47,422 bases of DNA from Fidelibacterota bacterium (lineage in GTDB: Bacteria; Fidelibacterota; Marinisomatia; Marinisomatales; UBA1611). This document shows positions 40,608 to 47,422 of this stretch, one piece after another. Numbering within the stretch: the first letter of the stretch is position 1; every line of letters starts with the position of its first letter. Made by a program: the position numbers and the translations under genes. The DNA lies in assembly GCA_018649625.1 (NCBI GenBank), contig JABIHN010000055.1:1-47422 (forward strand), in the 5' to 3' direction. The notes beneath the pieces were generated by a model. The model did no database searches. It saw only the letters and a list, made by a program, of their open reading frames with translations, and was not told the origin of the DNA.

Positions 40608-41429
40608 TTACCCTCGCATCCATTTTGCAACTGCCCAACCAATCAGAATAAATATCCCCAACATAAGCCAGTTATCCGAATTGCCATAAGTGCTTACTGG
40701 AAAGTGGCTGCTGATCATAATGAAAATAACGGGAATGGACATATAGGTATTATGTTTTGAGCAATTTTTTGCTTTGGCACCCAATAACATATCCGGTTGT
40801 TGATTATTTTCTACAGCGGCAATCATTTTTCGTTGAGCAGGAAGAATAATCATCCAAACATTCGCAGCCATGATGGTGCCAAATAATGCACCAATATGAA
40901 ACATCGCTGCACGGGAGCTAAATAATTGATCCATCCCAACAAATAATCCAATAATGAGTATAAGAGAAATGGTTGCACCAATATATTCATTATTTCCTAA
41001 TGGAGATGACCACAATAGGCGATATACACCAAAACCGAGAATCAATACAACCATTCCGATTAAAGCTGCGGTTAGCTCACCCATTTCTGAATCCGGCTCA
41101 AGCATGAGTCCACCCATATAATAAACAATAATGAGTAGGAAAAATCCACTTAAAAATGTTAATGCCGATTCCCATTTAAACCAGTGGAGTGTTCGGGGCA
41201 TTACTTTCGGTTTAGTTTGTTTTTCAACTAAATAGAAACCGCCACCGTGAACCATCCAAAGTTGGCCAGAAACATTTTCATCGGCATTTGCATCCATTTC
41301 TAGAGGTAAAGTTCTTTCCATCCAATTGAATAAATACGTTTGCCCAATCCAGCTGATGCCAGCAACAATATGAAACCATCGAAACGCTAAATTTAGGTAT
41401 TCAGAAATTGTATATGTGTACCATTCCAT
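40608..41429 (-). CDS. puuD: PuuD-like membrane urate oxidase without the cytochrome c domain
   Basis: A 273-residue protein with about seven membrane helices. W-F-H-I-V-A-G-I-S-W-I-G at 18-29, V-H-G-G-G-F-Y-L near 61 and W-x-K-W-E-S-A near 85 match the N-terminal membrane domain of PuuD, which oxidises urate to 5-hydroxyisourate. In Agrobacterium PuuD a C-terminal cytochrome c follows; here the protein ends (W-M-R-G) before any CxxCH. GGGGAAG precedes the ATG. It is the last gene of the urate operon, 2 bases after uraH, which supports the assignment. Electrons must go to a separate carrier. Confidence 0.85.
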   Translation of the reverse strand: MEWYTYTISEYLNLAFRWFHIVAGISWIGQTYLFNWMERTLPLEMDANADENVSGQLWMVHGGGFYLVEKQTKPKVMPRTLHWFKWESALTFLSGFFLLIIVYYMGGLMLEPDSEMGELTAALIGMVVLILGFGVYRLLWSSPLGNNEYIGATISLILIIGLFVGMDQLFSSRAAMFHIGALFGTIMAANVWMIILPAQRKMIAAVENNQQPDMLLGAKAKNCSKHNTYMSIPVIFIMISSHFPVSTYGNSDNWLMLGIFILIGWAVAKWMRG

Positions 41430-41431
41430 TT

Positions 41432-41770
41432 TTAACTTCCCCTATAAGTTGAATAACCAAATCGGCTCAATAATAATGGAATATGATAGTGTCGATTTGT
41501 GTCTGTAATATTAAATATAATTGGAATAGATGAATAAAAGCCATTTGATTCAAAGTGGGATGAAACATCAAACGTTAAACGATAAGACCCTTGTAAAATT
41601 GAATCACTTTCTCTCACTAAATTATCAATTCGACCATCATCATTTGTTGTACCATTTCCAATAGTTTTCCAGGTATTAGATTCATCTAATTTTTCCAGTA
41701 TAGCAGGAATATTATTAGCCGGCAAACCTTGAACTAAATCCAAAACGTGCGTTGTAATTTTACATCTCAT
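41432..41770 (-). CDS. uraH: 5-Hydroxyisourate hydrolase (HIUase, transthyretin-like)
   Basis: A 112-residue enzyme with all family marks: T-T-H-V-L-D at 6-11 (catalytic His8), Arg47, Y-H-I-P-L-L-L-S (His96) and the C-terminal Y-R-G-S at 109-112 that separates HIUase from transthyretin. It hydrolyses 5-hydroxyisourate, the product of PuuD, to OHCU. No signal peptide is present, so it acts in the cytoplasm. It overlaps the upstream lyase-like gene by 4 bases. Confidence 0.95.
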   Translation of the reverse strand: MRCKITTHVLDLVQGLPANNIPAILEKLDESNTWKTIGNGTTNDDGRIDNLVRESDSILQGSYRLTFDVSSHFESNGFYSSIPIIFNITDTNRHYHIPLLLSRFGYSTYRGS

Positions 41771-43203
41771 GATTGTCTCCCTTCTAAAATCTTTTTAAAG
41801 GACCGTGTCCGAATTTCATCCAGAGTGAGCCCCGTTTTTTCGGCATCCTTCTCTAAAATAGCACCGCAACTAATGCCTTGAAGAAAATAATTTAAGAGTG
41901 CTTGACCTGTGGCGGCATCGTCAAATACATCACCAATTAAAGTTGCTTGGGCGGCTTTGCCCATAAATGATTTTAACCGTAATGATGTGGAAGCCAATCC
42001 ATCCAGAAAAAAGGAATATACCGCTGCATATCGTAATGGTAAATGGCTTGGATGTAAATCCCAACCTTGATAATAGCCATGTTGTAAGGAATGGTTTATA
42101 TTATTGAAATTCAATCGCCATGCATGATGTACCACAGATTTATTCTCTTCAATTTGACTTTCCGTCAATGGATTTCCATCACTGGGGCGATGGGGACCCA
42201 CGGGCATGATATTAGTAGCACCATCAGAAAGGCGAATACCAGTTCCGCCCAATGCAACTTGCATCATATGTCGAGCGAAATCGCAATTTGGATGGGTTAA
42301 ACTTTGATACTCGGCAGTAATATTGGTAGATGCGGTATAATCATAGACTCCAAAGTGTGCGGCAACGCATCTGCCATTTGCCGCTTTCACCAATGTGGGT
42401 AATGCTGATTTTCCATTATTATCCAAGATGGATTGTGGTGTTTCAATCATTAATTCTAACTTGAGTGATCCTGAAGCCAACTCTGTTTTTTCTTCTAATA
42501 GATCAAATAATTGAACAATGGTTTTAACATGCTCTGGGATGGTGACTTTTGGAATGGTGACCACAAAATTATCAGGCAGTTTTCCCTTTGTTTTTTCTGA
42601 AAGGGTGGAAATAAAAATATCCAGGGTTCGGATAGCTCTATTTTTTTGTTCTTCCGTTAATGATTTTATTCGGATACCGATAAATGGGGGCAGTGAATTT
42701 GAAGCCATGCCTTTTGCAACTTCTTCAGCAGCTGAAACAGCATGCCCATCTTCTTCTTTGTCGGGGCGATTTCCATATCCATCTTCAAAGTCAATTCGAA
42801 AATCTTCAACCGCTTCTCTTGATAATTTTTCTAAAACACGTTGATAAACGGTAAAAGCGATATAGCCAACATGTTCTTTTTTGCCTTCAGATGATTCATT
42901 TATAAAATAATCTTCAAGGGCAGAAATTTCATCTTGAGAATTTGGAAGCAGGTCATATCCTTTTAATTCAAAAATCTTTGCAAATTCTACAAAATTTGGC
43001 GCATAAGCGTTGATGTGATTCAACGCACCCAATCCCATCTTTTTAGCAGTTCCTTCTTTAAAAATATGTGCACCGCCATAAACAGTATGGACAGGTTGCC
43101 GTTCAGTGGATTCGCCGGGATAGTTTTCACTAAAACGAGCGTTTGCAGTTTTAAGGCGATTATTAATATCGCCAATATTTTCAGTCGTAAATGATGATGT
43201 CAT
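41767..43203 (-). CDS. CitE/malate-synthase-like TIM-barrel protein (DUF6986-like) in the urate operon
   Basis: A 478-residue protein of the PEP/pyruvate-binding barrel superfamily. D-F-E-D-G-Y-G at 138-144 is the counterpart of the CitE D-L-E-D motif, M-I-E-T-P gives metal ligand Glu254, and G-V-Y-D-Y-T-A-S gives Asp288, like G-R-W-D-Y in malate synthase. The family (DUF6986 as I recall it) occurs beside allantoin genes but has no proven reaction. Since the pathway ends in glyoxylate, condensation of glyoxylate with an acyl-CoA is a plausible guess. It overlaps uraH and uraD by 4 bases each, so it is certainly part of this operon. Confidence 0.8.
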   Translation of the reverse strand: MTSSFTTENIGDINNRLKTANARFSENYPGESTERQPVHTVYGGAHIFKEGTAKKMGLGALNHINAYAPNFVEFAKIFELKGYDLLPNSQDEISALEDYFINESSEGKKEHVGYIAFTVYQRVLEKLSREAVEDFRIDFEDGYGNRPDKEEDGHAVSAAEEVAKGMASNSLPPFIGIRIKSLTEEQKNRAIRTLDIFISTLSEKTKGKLPDNFVVTIPKVTIPEHVKTIVQLFDLLEEKTELASGSLKLELMIETPQSILDNNGKSALPTLVKAANGRCVAAHFGVYDYTASTNITAEYQSLTHPNCDFARHMMQVALGGTGIRLSDGATNIMPVGPHRPSDGNPLTESQIEENKSVVHHAWRLNFNNINHSLQHGYYQGWDLHPSHLPLRYAAVYSFFLDGLASTSLRLKSFMGKAAQATLIGDVFDDAATGQALLNYFLQGISCGAILEKDAEKTGLTLDEIRTRSFKKILEGRQS

Positions 43204-43703
43204 TGTAATAATGCCTTTAATCGTAGTTGTGTGATTTTATGTTGTTCTTTAGCCGCATTTTTCATTTCTATTTCTGCATGATTTTTAAGTCTCATTTTAA
43301 TGAGTGCTAACATTTCATCTGCAGATTTTCCTGTGGCACAGACAATAAAAATAAACCCAAATTTATCTTCGTACAATTGATTTGATTTAGCCAAATTTTT
43401 TAAGGTGGATTCTGTCGCATTATTTACACCTGATTGTTCAGTCTCGGATAAAGATTTTGTGTTGTGAAATTTTGCTCTTAATGAATCTATATCTCCAATT
43501 TTCGGATGATGGGTAAACGCTTCTAACCAATCTTCTGATTTAAGCGAAAACCAAATAGATTTCGCTTTTTGATACACTTCATTTTTATTTTGAAATGGGC
43601 GAGATTGATTCATCTTTTGAACCCAACTATCAGCACCACAGCATAATTCAAATTGTTCATTTGCTTCAGAATTTGTTAATGAATTTAAGGCTTCAATTGT
43701 CAT
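43200..43703 (-). CDS. uraD: OHCU decarboxylase
   Basis: A 167-residue helical enzyme. H-H-P-K-I-G-D at 65-71 holds the catalytic His, and S-E-T-E-Q-S-G-V around 86-92 is the second conserved motif; F-G-F-I-F-I-V-C-A-T-G-K near 115 closes the site. It decarboxylates OHCU to (S)-allantoin, the step after UraH. It overlaps the allantoicase gene (upstream) and lyase-like gene (downstream) by 4 bases each. Confidence 0.94.
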   Translation of the reverse strand: MTIEALNSLTNSEANEQFELCCGADSWVQKMNQSRPFQNKNEVYQKAKSIWFSLKSEDWLEAFTHHPKIGDIDSLRAKFHNTKSLSETEQSGVNNATESTLKNLAKSNQLYEDKFGFIFIVCATGKSADEMLALIKMRLKNHAEIEMKNAAKEQHKITQLRLKALLQ

Positions 43704-44698
43704 GATGATGTGCGCCCTAAAATCCTTAATCTACTTACGCCACCATCAGGGAATATATTTAGTCGAATGTGTGTCATGGGTGAATTTAAATTGAGAATAA
43801 AAACAGATTCTTGATTTGCTGAAAGTTTTGATTTTGGTAATATTTCTGACCATGCTGAATTATTTTCGATAATTGAATCATGGGTTTTATCCGGCGCAAA
43901 GCATCCTTCAATCGAACAGGAATCCGGAAAATTTCCCTTAAAATGGAGTGTGTCAACAATCACTCGCTCAATATTGCATGGCGAACCTAATTTTAATATT
44001 GACCAATCATATCCAGGACCACGCCGACGTTTGGTTTCCCAGCCATCGCTCATATCGATACCTGTCGTGGACTTGATTAAATTTTCCATATGGCTAAAAT
44101 GCATATCGCTACAAGAGATCATTTTTCCACCATTATCAACCAGCGCAAAATCGGTTAATTTAGGTTCGTTTTTGTTGGCAAGATCAGGATTCCCATAGAC
44201 TCTAAATCGTGCCACACCACCATCCGGATATATATGGAGTCGAAGGTGGGTAAATGATTGGTTGCTCGAAATATCAAATTTATTTTGAGAATTGCCATTG
44301 AGTTCATTTTTGGATAAAATTTCTTTCCATTCGCCATTTTCAATAATTTCATTTAATCCAGAATATTCGGGCATGGTACAGGCTTCTACAGATGCATGAG
44401 ATGGAAAATTCCCAATAAAATGATTTGTATCAATATCTATGTTTGTAATGACACCCGGTTTTCCTAACCGAAGAATACACCAATCATTGCCGTCCGTTCG
44501 TTTTCGACGAGATTCCCATCCATCCATCCATTTGCCATGGTCCGTATATTTATCTTCAATAAATACGCCGCGACCTGGTTTGAGTAAGTTTTCTTTGGGT
44601 GCAAAAAAATCGTCGCTGGCCAATAAGGTACGACCACCATTTGATTCTAAAGCGAGATCAATCAATGTATTATCCATTATTTTAAAATTATTTTCCAT
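43700..44698 (-). CDS. alc: Allantoicase
   Basis: A 332-residue protein with two tandem jelly-roll repeats (about 10-165 and 178-330). The same motif recurs in each: W-E-S/T-R-R-K/R-R, then D-T-N/L-H-F-x-G-N-F-P, and a final P-D-G-G-V-A/S-R-x-R. This is the duplicated allantoicase fold. It hydrolyses allantoate to ureidoglycolate and urea. No ribosome-binding site precedes the ATG at 44698; a second ATG at 44677 would also be acceptable. It follows allantoinase after a 162-base gap containing a repeat. Confidence 0.94.
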   Translation of the reverse strand: MENNFKIMDNTLIDLALESNGGRTLLASDDFFAPKENLLKPGRGVFIEDKYTDHGKWMDGWESRRKRTDGNDWCILRLGKPGVITNIDIDTNHFIGNFPSHASVEACTMPEYSGLNEIIENGEWKEILSKNELNGNSQNKFDISSNQSFTHLRLHIYPDGGVARFRVYGNPDLANKNEPKLTDFALVDNGGKMISCSDMHFSHMENLIKSTTGIDMSDGWETKRRRGPGYDWSILKLGSPCNIERVIVDTLHFKGNFPDSCSIEGCFAPDKTHDSIIENNSAWSEILPKSKLSANQESVFILNLNSPMTHIRLNIFPDGGVSRLRILGRTSS

Positions 44699-44763
44699 TT
44701 TTATTCAATATTGTTTTCTCGAATTTATTAAAGATTTAGTGAATATTAACCCATTTACTCAAT

Positions 44764-44814
44764 GCTTTAGCGTTGGGGTTGAAGTTTAAAAAAAATGACG
44801 GGCTTTAGCCCAAT
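44764..44814. repeat. Small hairpin-containing repeat between alc and allB
   Basis: GCTTTAGCGTTGGGGTTGAA is followed by an A-run and then GACGGGCTTTAGCCCAA, with a GGGCT/AGCCC hairpin. Such CTTTAGC and GGGCTTTAGCCC units are common as dispersed repeats in environmental bacterial genomes. It lies in the 162-base gap, which otherwise shows no gene. Confidence 0.5.
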
Positions 44815-44860
44815 AACTATTCACTAAAACCATATTTTAATAATTCAAACTCATTTTTTA

Positions 44861-46201
44861 TTATGACCTAATTATTTTACCGGTTGGCACGCCTAAAAAC
44901 TTTCCATTTTCATATACCTTTTGTCCCCGGAGAAAAGTTGCATTCACAACACCATAAAGCGATTCACCTTCGTACGGGGTTAATTTATTTTTATGATGAA
45001 TGGCTTCTTTTTGAATGATATATTTTTCGTCCGGATTCCAACATACTAAATCTGCATCAAAACCAGGAGAAATCTGACCTTTTTGCTGATCTTTGCCAAT
45101 GAATTTTGCAGGTGCCGCGCTCATCCAATTTATGAGCTGATCTATAGAAAATCCGCGCGCTTTGCATTCAGTCCAAATAACAGGAAGTGCAAACTGAATA
45201 GACGAAATTCCGCCCCATGCTTTTTCGAAATCGCCTGCTTCCATATTTTTTAGTTCTGCAGTACAGGGTGAGTGATCAGATGTAATAAAATCGATCATCC
45301 CTTTTTCTAATCCATGCCAAAGATTTTCTCTGTTTTTACCCTCCCAAATAGGTGGGGCGCATTTAAAACGTGTATCACCATCCGAAATATTTTCAGATGA
45401 AAAATGAAGGTAATGGGGGCATGTTTCGACAGAAATGGGATAGCCATCATTCCGCGTTTGTGCAATTTCAGAAAGTATATCAGCAGATGATAAATGTACA
45501 ATATGAATTCGTGCATCAAATTCTTTACTCAATTGAATGAGCAATTTAACTGCATTGTTTTCCCATGATTTGGGTCTGGAATTTTGGAAACTTTTATAGG
45601 ATTTATATTCTTCTGATTGGATTGCGCCATTTTCCAGTTCTGCATGAACCAAAATAGGAATACCTTTTTTTGATATAATGGGCAACGCATCACGAAGATC
45701 ACTTTCTAAAATATTTGGAAATTCGTCAATACCAGAATGACTCAAAAAAGCTTTGAATCCTAATACGCCCGCTTCAGCCAAGGGTTCAATATCCTGCAGA
45801 TTATCTGGAATTAATCCACCGTAGAATCCGCAATCAACCCAAAGTTGATTTTTTGTGGCAGAAATTTTCTGGTTGAATGCATCCACAGTTGTGGTGACCG
45901 GAATACAGTTCAAGGGCATATCAACAAGGGTTGTGATTCCGCCGGCCGCCGCCGCTTTTGTGGCCGTTTCGAATCCTTCCCAATCTGTTCTTCCCGGTTC
46001 ATTGATATGAACATGCGTATCCACCAATCCCGGCATAACCACATGATTCCCCATATCTTCTACTGGACAATCAACAGGTATTTCTGAAATAGGAATAATA
46101 TCTAATATTTTTTCACCATAGATTAATATAGCTGCTGCTCTTTCTCCTTGCGGCGTAAATACACGTTGGCTGATAATTGCTAAATCTGGTATGTGACTCA
46201 T
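44861..46201 (-). CDS. allB: Allantoinase
   Basis: A 446-residue cyclic amidohydrolase. V-D-T-H-V-H-I-N-E-P-G-R gives metal ligands His63 and His65; Lys150 (G-F-K-A-F) is the carboxylated bridging Lys; I-T-S-D-H-S-P-C holds the catalytic Asp. The A-A-A-A-G-G-I-T-T-L-V-D-M-P-L-N segment is typical of AllB rather than of dihydropyrimidinase. It opens allantoin to allantoate. Only weak AGGG spacing is seen before the ATG, and the preceding reading frame ends one base away, so it may rely on read-through translation. Confidence 0.94.
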   Translation of the reverse strand: MSHIPDLAIISQRVFTPQGERAAAILIYGEKILDIIPISEIPVDCPVEDMGNHVVMPGLVDTHVHINEPGRTDWEGFETATKAAAAGGITTLVDMPLNCIPVTTTVDAFNQKISATKNQLWVDCGFYGGLIPDNLQDIEPLAEAGVLGFKAFLSHSGIDEFPNILESDLRDALPIISKKGIPILVHAELENGAIQSEEYKSYKSFQNSRPKSWENNAVKLLIQLSKEFDARIHIVHLSSADILSEIAQTRNDGYPISVETCPHYLHFSSENISDGDTRFKCAPPIWEGKNRENLWHGLEKGMIDFITSDHSPCTAELKNMEAGDFEKAWGGISSIQFALPVIWTECKARGFSIDQLINWMSAAPAKFIGKDQQKGQISPGFDADLVCWNPDEKYIIQKEAIHHKNKLTPYEGESLYGVVNATFLRGQKVYENGKFLGVPTGKIIRS

Positions 46202-46402
46202 TTATATTGAGCCCTGATTTCTTATTTGCAGGATTTGTGTGGCAATCATAATTTCTTCTTTTGTTAGCCCATACAACTCATACACCAACATATCAATTTC
46301 TCTTTCTAATGCACTGGTGCCTGTCCGACAATGTTTTTCAGGCGGGTCTGCTTTTGGGTTGGCTTTTTTTGCCGTAAGAATTTGTATTTTATTAGGTCTC
46401 AT
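46202..46402 (-). pseudogene. Orphan C-terminal tail of an Eco57I-type restriction/methylase protein
   Basis: The 66 residues include L-E-R-E-I-D-M-L-V-Y-E-L-Y-G-L-T-K-E-E-I, the common C-terminal tail of large type IIG/Eco57I-like methylase-endonucleases. The body of that protein is missing, so this is a remnant or a stand-alone copy of the tail. Before the tail, A-D is followed by P-P-E-K-H-C-R-T-G and then T-S-A-L-E; from memory the family reads A-D-T-S-A-L-E, so 27 bases appear inserted in frame. It overlaps the RhuM stop and ends one base before allB. Confidence 0.7.
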
Positions 46403-47414
46403 TTTTTTCTATCAAGCGTTTCATTTCTCTATCAAAATCTGAAATATATTTTTTATCTTCGTTTTTTCTAAATATTTCATATTCTATTTTTGTTTTTTCA
46501 ATAGCTTCTTGATGACTTGTTTTCCCTGAATGTGTCAGCAATTTCTTTTTACTTACTTTTAGAAAATCATCTAATTTGTCAATCCAATTCTGCATTTTCA
46601 TTGTTGTTTCTTCCATCGCTTGTAATTCTGCAAAATCAAGATACATGGATACAATCAGATTTAATTGCTTTAACTCTTTTTTAGTCAGATAATTTTTAGC
46701 AATACCAATATCGCGGGTGGTTATGTTTTTGCCTTCAAAATTCGTTAATCCCATAAAAGATTTTTCAGAATTAACTCTTTCAACTATCATTTCCGCTGCT
46801 GTTTTACCGTGAACGGCAAAATGTATTTTATTTTGAACCGTGGCAAAAAAGTTGTGGGTTTGTTTGGCATCTTTCTGATAATCAATACTGGTAATGTATA
46901 TATCCGTGACCTTTTGATAAAAATTGCGTTCACTACTGCGAATATCACGGATGCGTTGTAATAATTCTTCAAAATAGCGCGACCGTGCTCCTTCTTGCTT
47001 TAAACGGTCATCATCCATTGTGAAACCTTTAACAATATATTCGTGAATTCGCTTGGTTGCCCATTGGCGAAACTGTGTTCCCTGTGGTGATTTAACTCGA
47101 TAACCCACAGAAATAATCATATCAAGGTTGTAACATTTTATCGAATTTGTTTGAGTTTTGCCTTCGATAGCGCCGTGCGAAGTGGTGTGTCGGAAATCCC
47201 GACATACCACTTTTTCATTGAGTTCACCCTCTCTGAAAATATTGCCAATATGTTCAGTAATTGTTGTTCGGCCTTTCCCAAACAATTGTGCCATTTGTTC
47301 TTGTGTTAACCAAACGGTTTCATCTTCTAAACGGGTTTGAATTTTGGTTTCATTATCTGCCGTTTGGTAAATGATTATTTCTGATTTTTGTGGCATATCT
47401 TTATCTTTTTTCAT
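46392..47414 (-). CDS. RhuM-family protein
   Basis: A 340-residue protein of the virulence RhuM family. It starts with a winged-helix-like segment (V-W-L-T-Q-E-Q-M-A-Q-L-F-G) and continues with V-C-R-D-F-R-H-T, then Y-N-L-D-M-I-I-S-V-G-Y-R-V-K-S and F-R-Q-W-A-T, all typical. The C-terminal half is helical with many charged residues. RhuM genes are usual in restriction-modification and other defence islands and on mobile DNA; the biochemical role is not settled. The upstream promoter lies outside the window. Confidence 0.88.
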   Translation of the reverse strand: MKKDKDMPQKSEIIIYQTADNETKIQTRLEDETVWLTQEQMAQLFGKGRTTITEHIGNIFREGELNEKVVCRDFRHTTSHGAIEGKTQTNSIKCYNLDMIISVGYRVKSPQGTQFRQWATKRIHEYIVKGFTMDDDRLKQEGARSRYFEELLQRIRDIRSSERNFYQKVTDIYITSIDYQKDAKQTHNFFATVQNKIHFAVHGKTAAEMIVERVNSEKSFMGLTNFEGKNITTRDIGIAKNYLTKKELKQLNLIVSMYLDFAELQAMEETTMKMQNWIDKLDDFLKVSKKKLLTHSGKTSHQEAIEKTKIEYEIFRKNEDKKYISDFDREMKRLIEKNET

Positions 47415-47422
47415 TTCTAATT

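Noticed and set aside
44700-44860. Small gene or riboswitch in the alc-allB gap
   Set aside because: Only a short repeat with one hairpin is visible; no reading frame with a ribosome-binding site and no riboswitch-like fold was seen.

Overview
The window is AT-rich DNA from a Gram-negative bacterium: it encodes a TonB-dependent outer-membrane receptor, an OprB-like porin, an exported lipoprotein, a Tat-exported enzyme and several c-type cytochromes. The receptor carries an N-terminal carboxypeptidase-regulatory-like domain, as is common in the FCB group (Bacteroidota and relatives such as Candidatus Marinimicrobia). That placement is an inference; no rRNA or tRNA gene is present to test it. 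Genes are densely packed, no gap exceeds 300 bases, and no CRISPR array was seen.

Region A (1-13,847, minus strand). At the left edge is the start of an IS3-type transposase OrfA. Reading leftward from 13,847, a MarR regulator overlaps a Tat-exported molybdopterin enzyme of the type II DMSO-reductase family (alpha, TorD-like chaperone, Fe-S beta). Three bases further is an MFS transporter fused to a cytochrome c. After a gap holding a palindromic operator come an HsmA-like four-helix membrane protein, a TonB receptor, a lipoprotein with HmuY-like features, a diheme cytochrome c and an exported protein with a DUF3386-like C-terminus. This looks like a respiratory or redox module plus an outer-membrane uptake module, possibly for heme.

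Region B (13,955-17,415, plus strand). A BASS-family transporter, a SAM methyltransferase, a small helical protein overlapping it, and an NmrA-like NAD(P)-binding protein.

Region C (17,416-34,043, minus strand; regulator and CoA-transferase on plus to 36,122). A 16-gene catabolic cluster reads away from a divergent GntR/FadR-type regulator: two aconitase-family dehydratase pairs, an HpcH/HpaI aldolase, HyuA/HyuB, an SDR, a nitrilase-fold protein that has lost its catalytic Cys, an aldehyde dehydrogenase, an MFS carrier, an HMG-CoA-lyase-like enzyme, several small alpha+beta-barrel or NTF2-like proteins and a diheme cytochrome c. With the class III CoA-transferase beside the regulator, the set suggests breakdown of an N-containing or lactam-like compound to a branched hydroxy-dicarboxylate that is activated to a CoA thioester and cleaved. 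The substrate is not evident. Every gap above about 25 bp in this cluster holds a palindromic repeat from one of two families, placed just after the preceding stop codon. The 11-mer TGGTATGACCA lies in the GntR promoter region and again before the HsmA/TonB operon of region A, which suggests shared control.

Region D (36,304-40,595, plus strand). A dihydropyrimidinase/hydantoinase-like amidohydrolase, two small membrane proteins, an OprB-like porin and a DUF1838 protein.

Region E (40,608-46,201, minus strand). A nearly complete urate-to-ureidoglycolate pathway: allantoinase, allantoicase, OHCU decarboxylase, a CitE/malate-synthase-like lyase (DUF6986-like), HIU hydrolase, and a PuuD-like urate oxidase lacking the usual C-terminal cytochrome c. 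The right edge (46,202-47,414) holds an orphan methylase-tail fragment with an apparent in-frame palindromic insert and a RhuM-family gene, typical of defence or mobile DNA.
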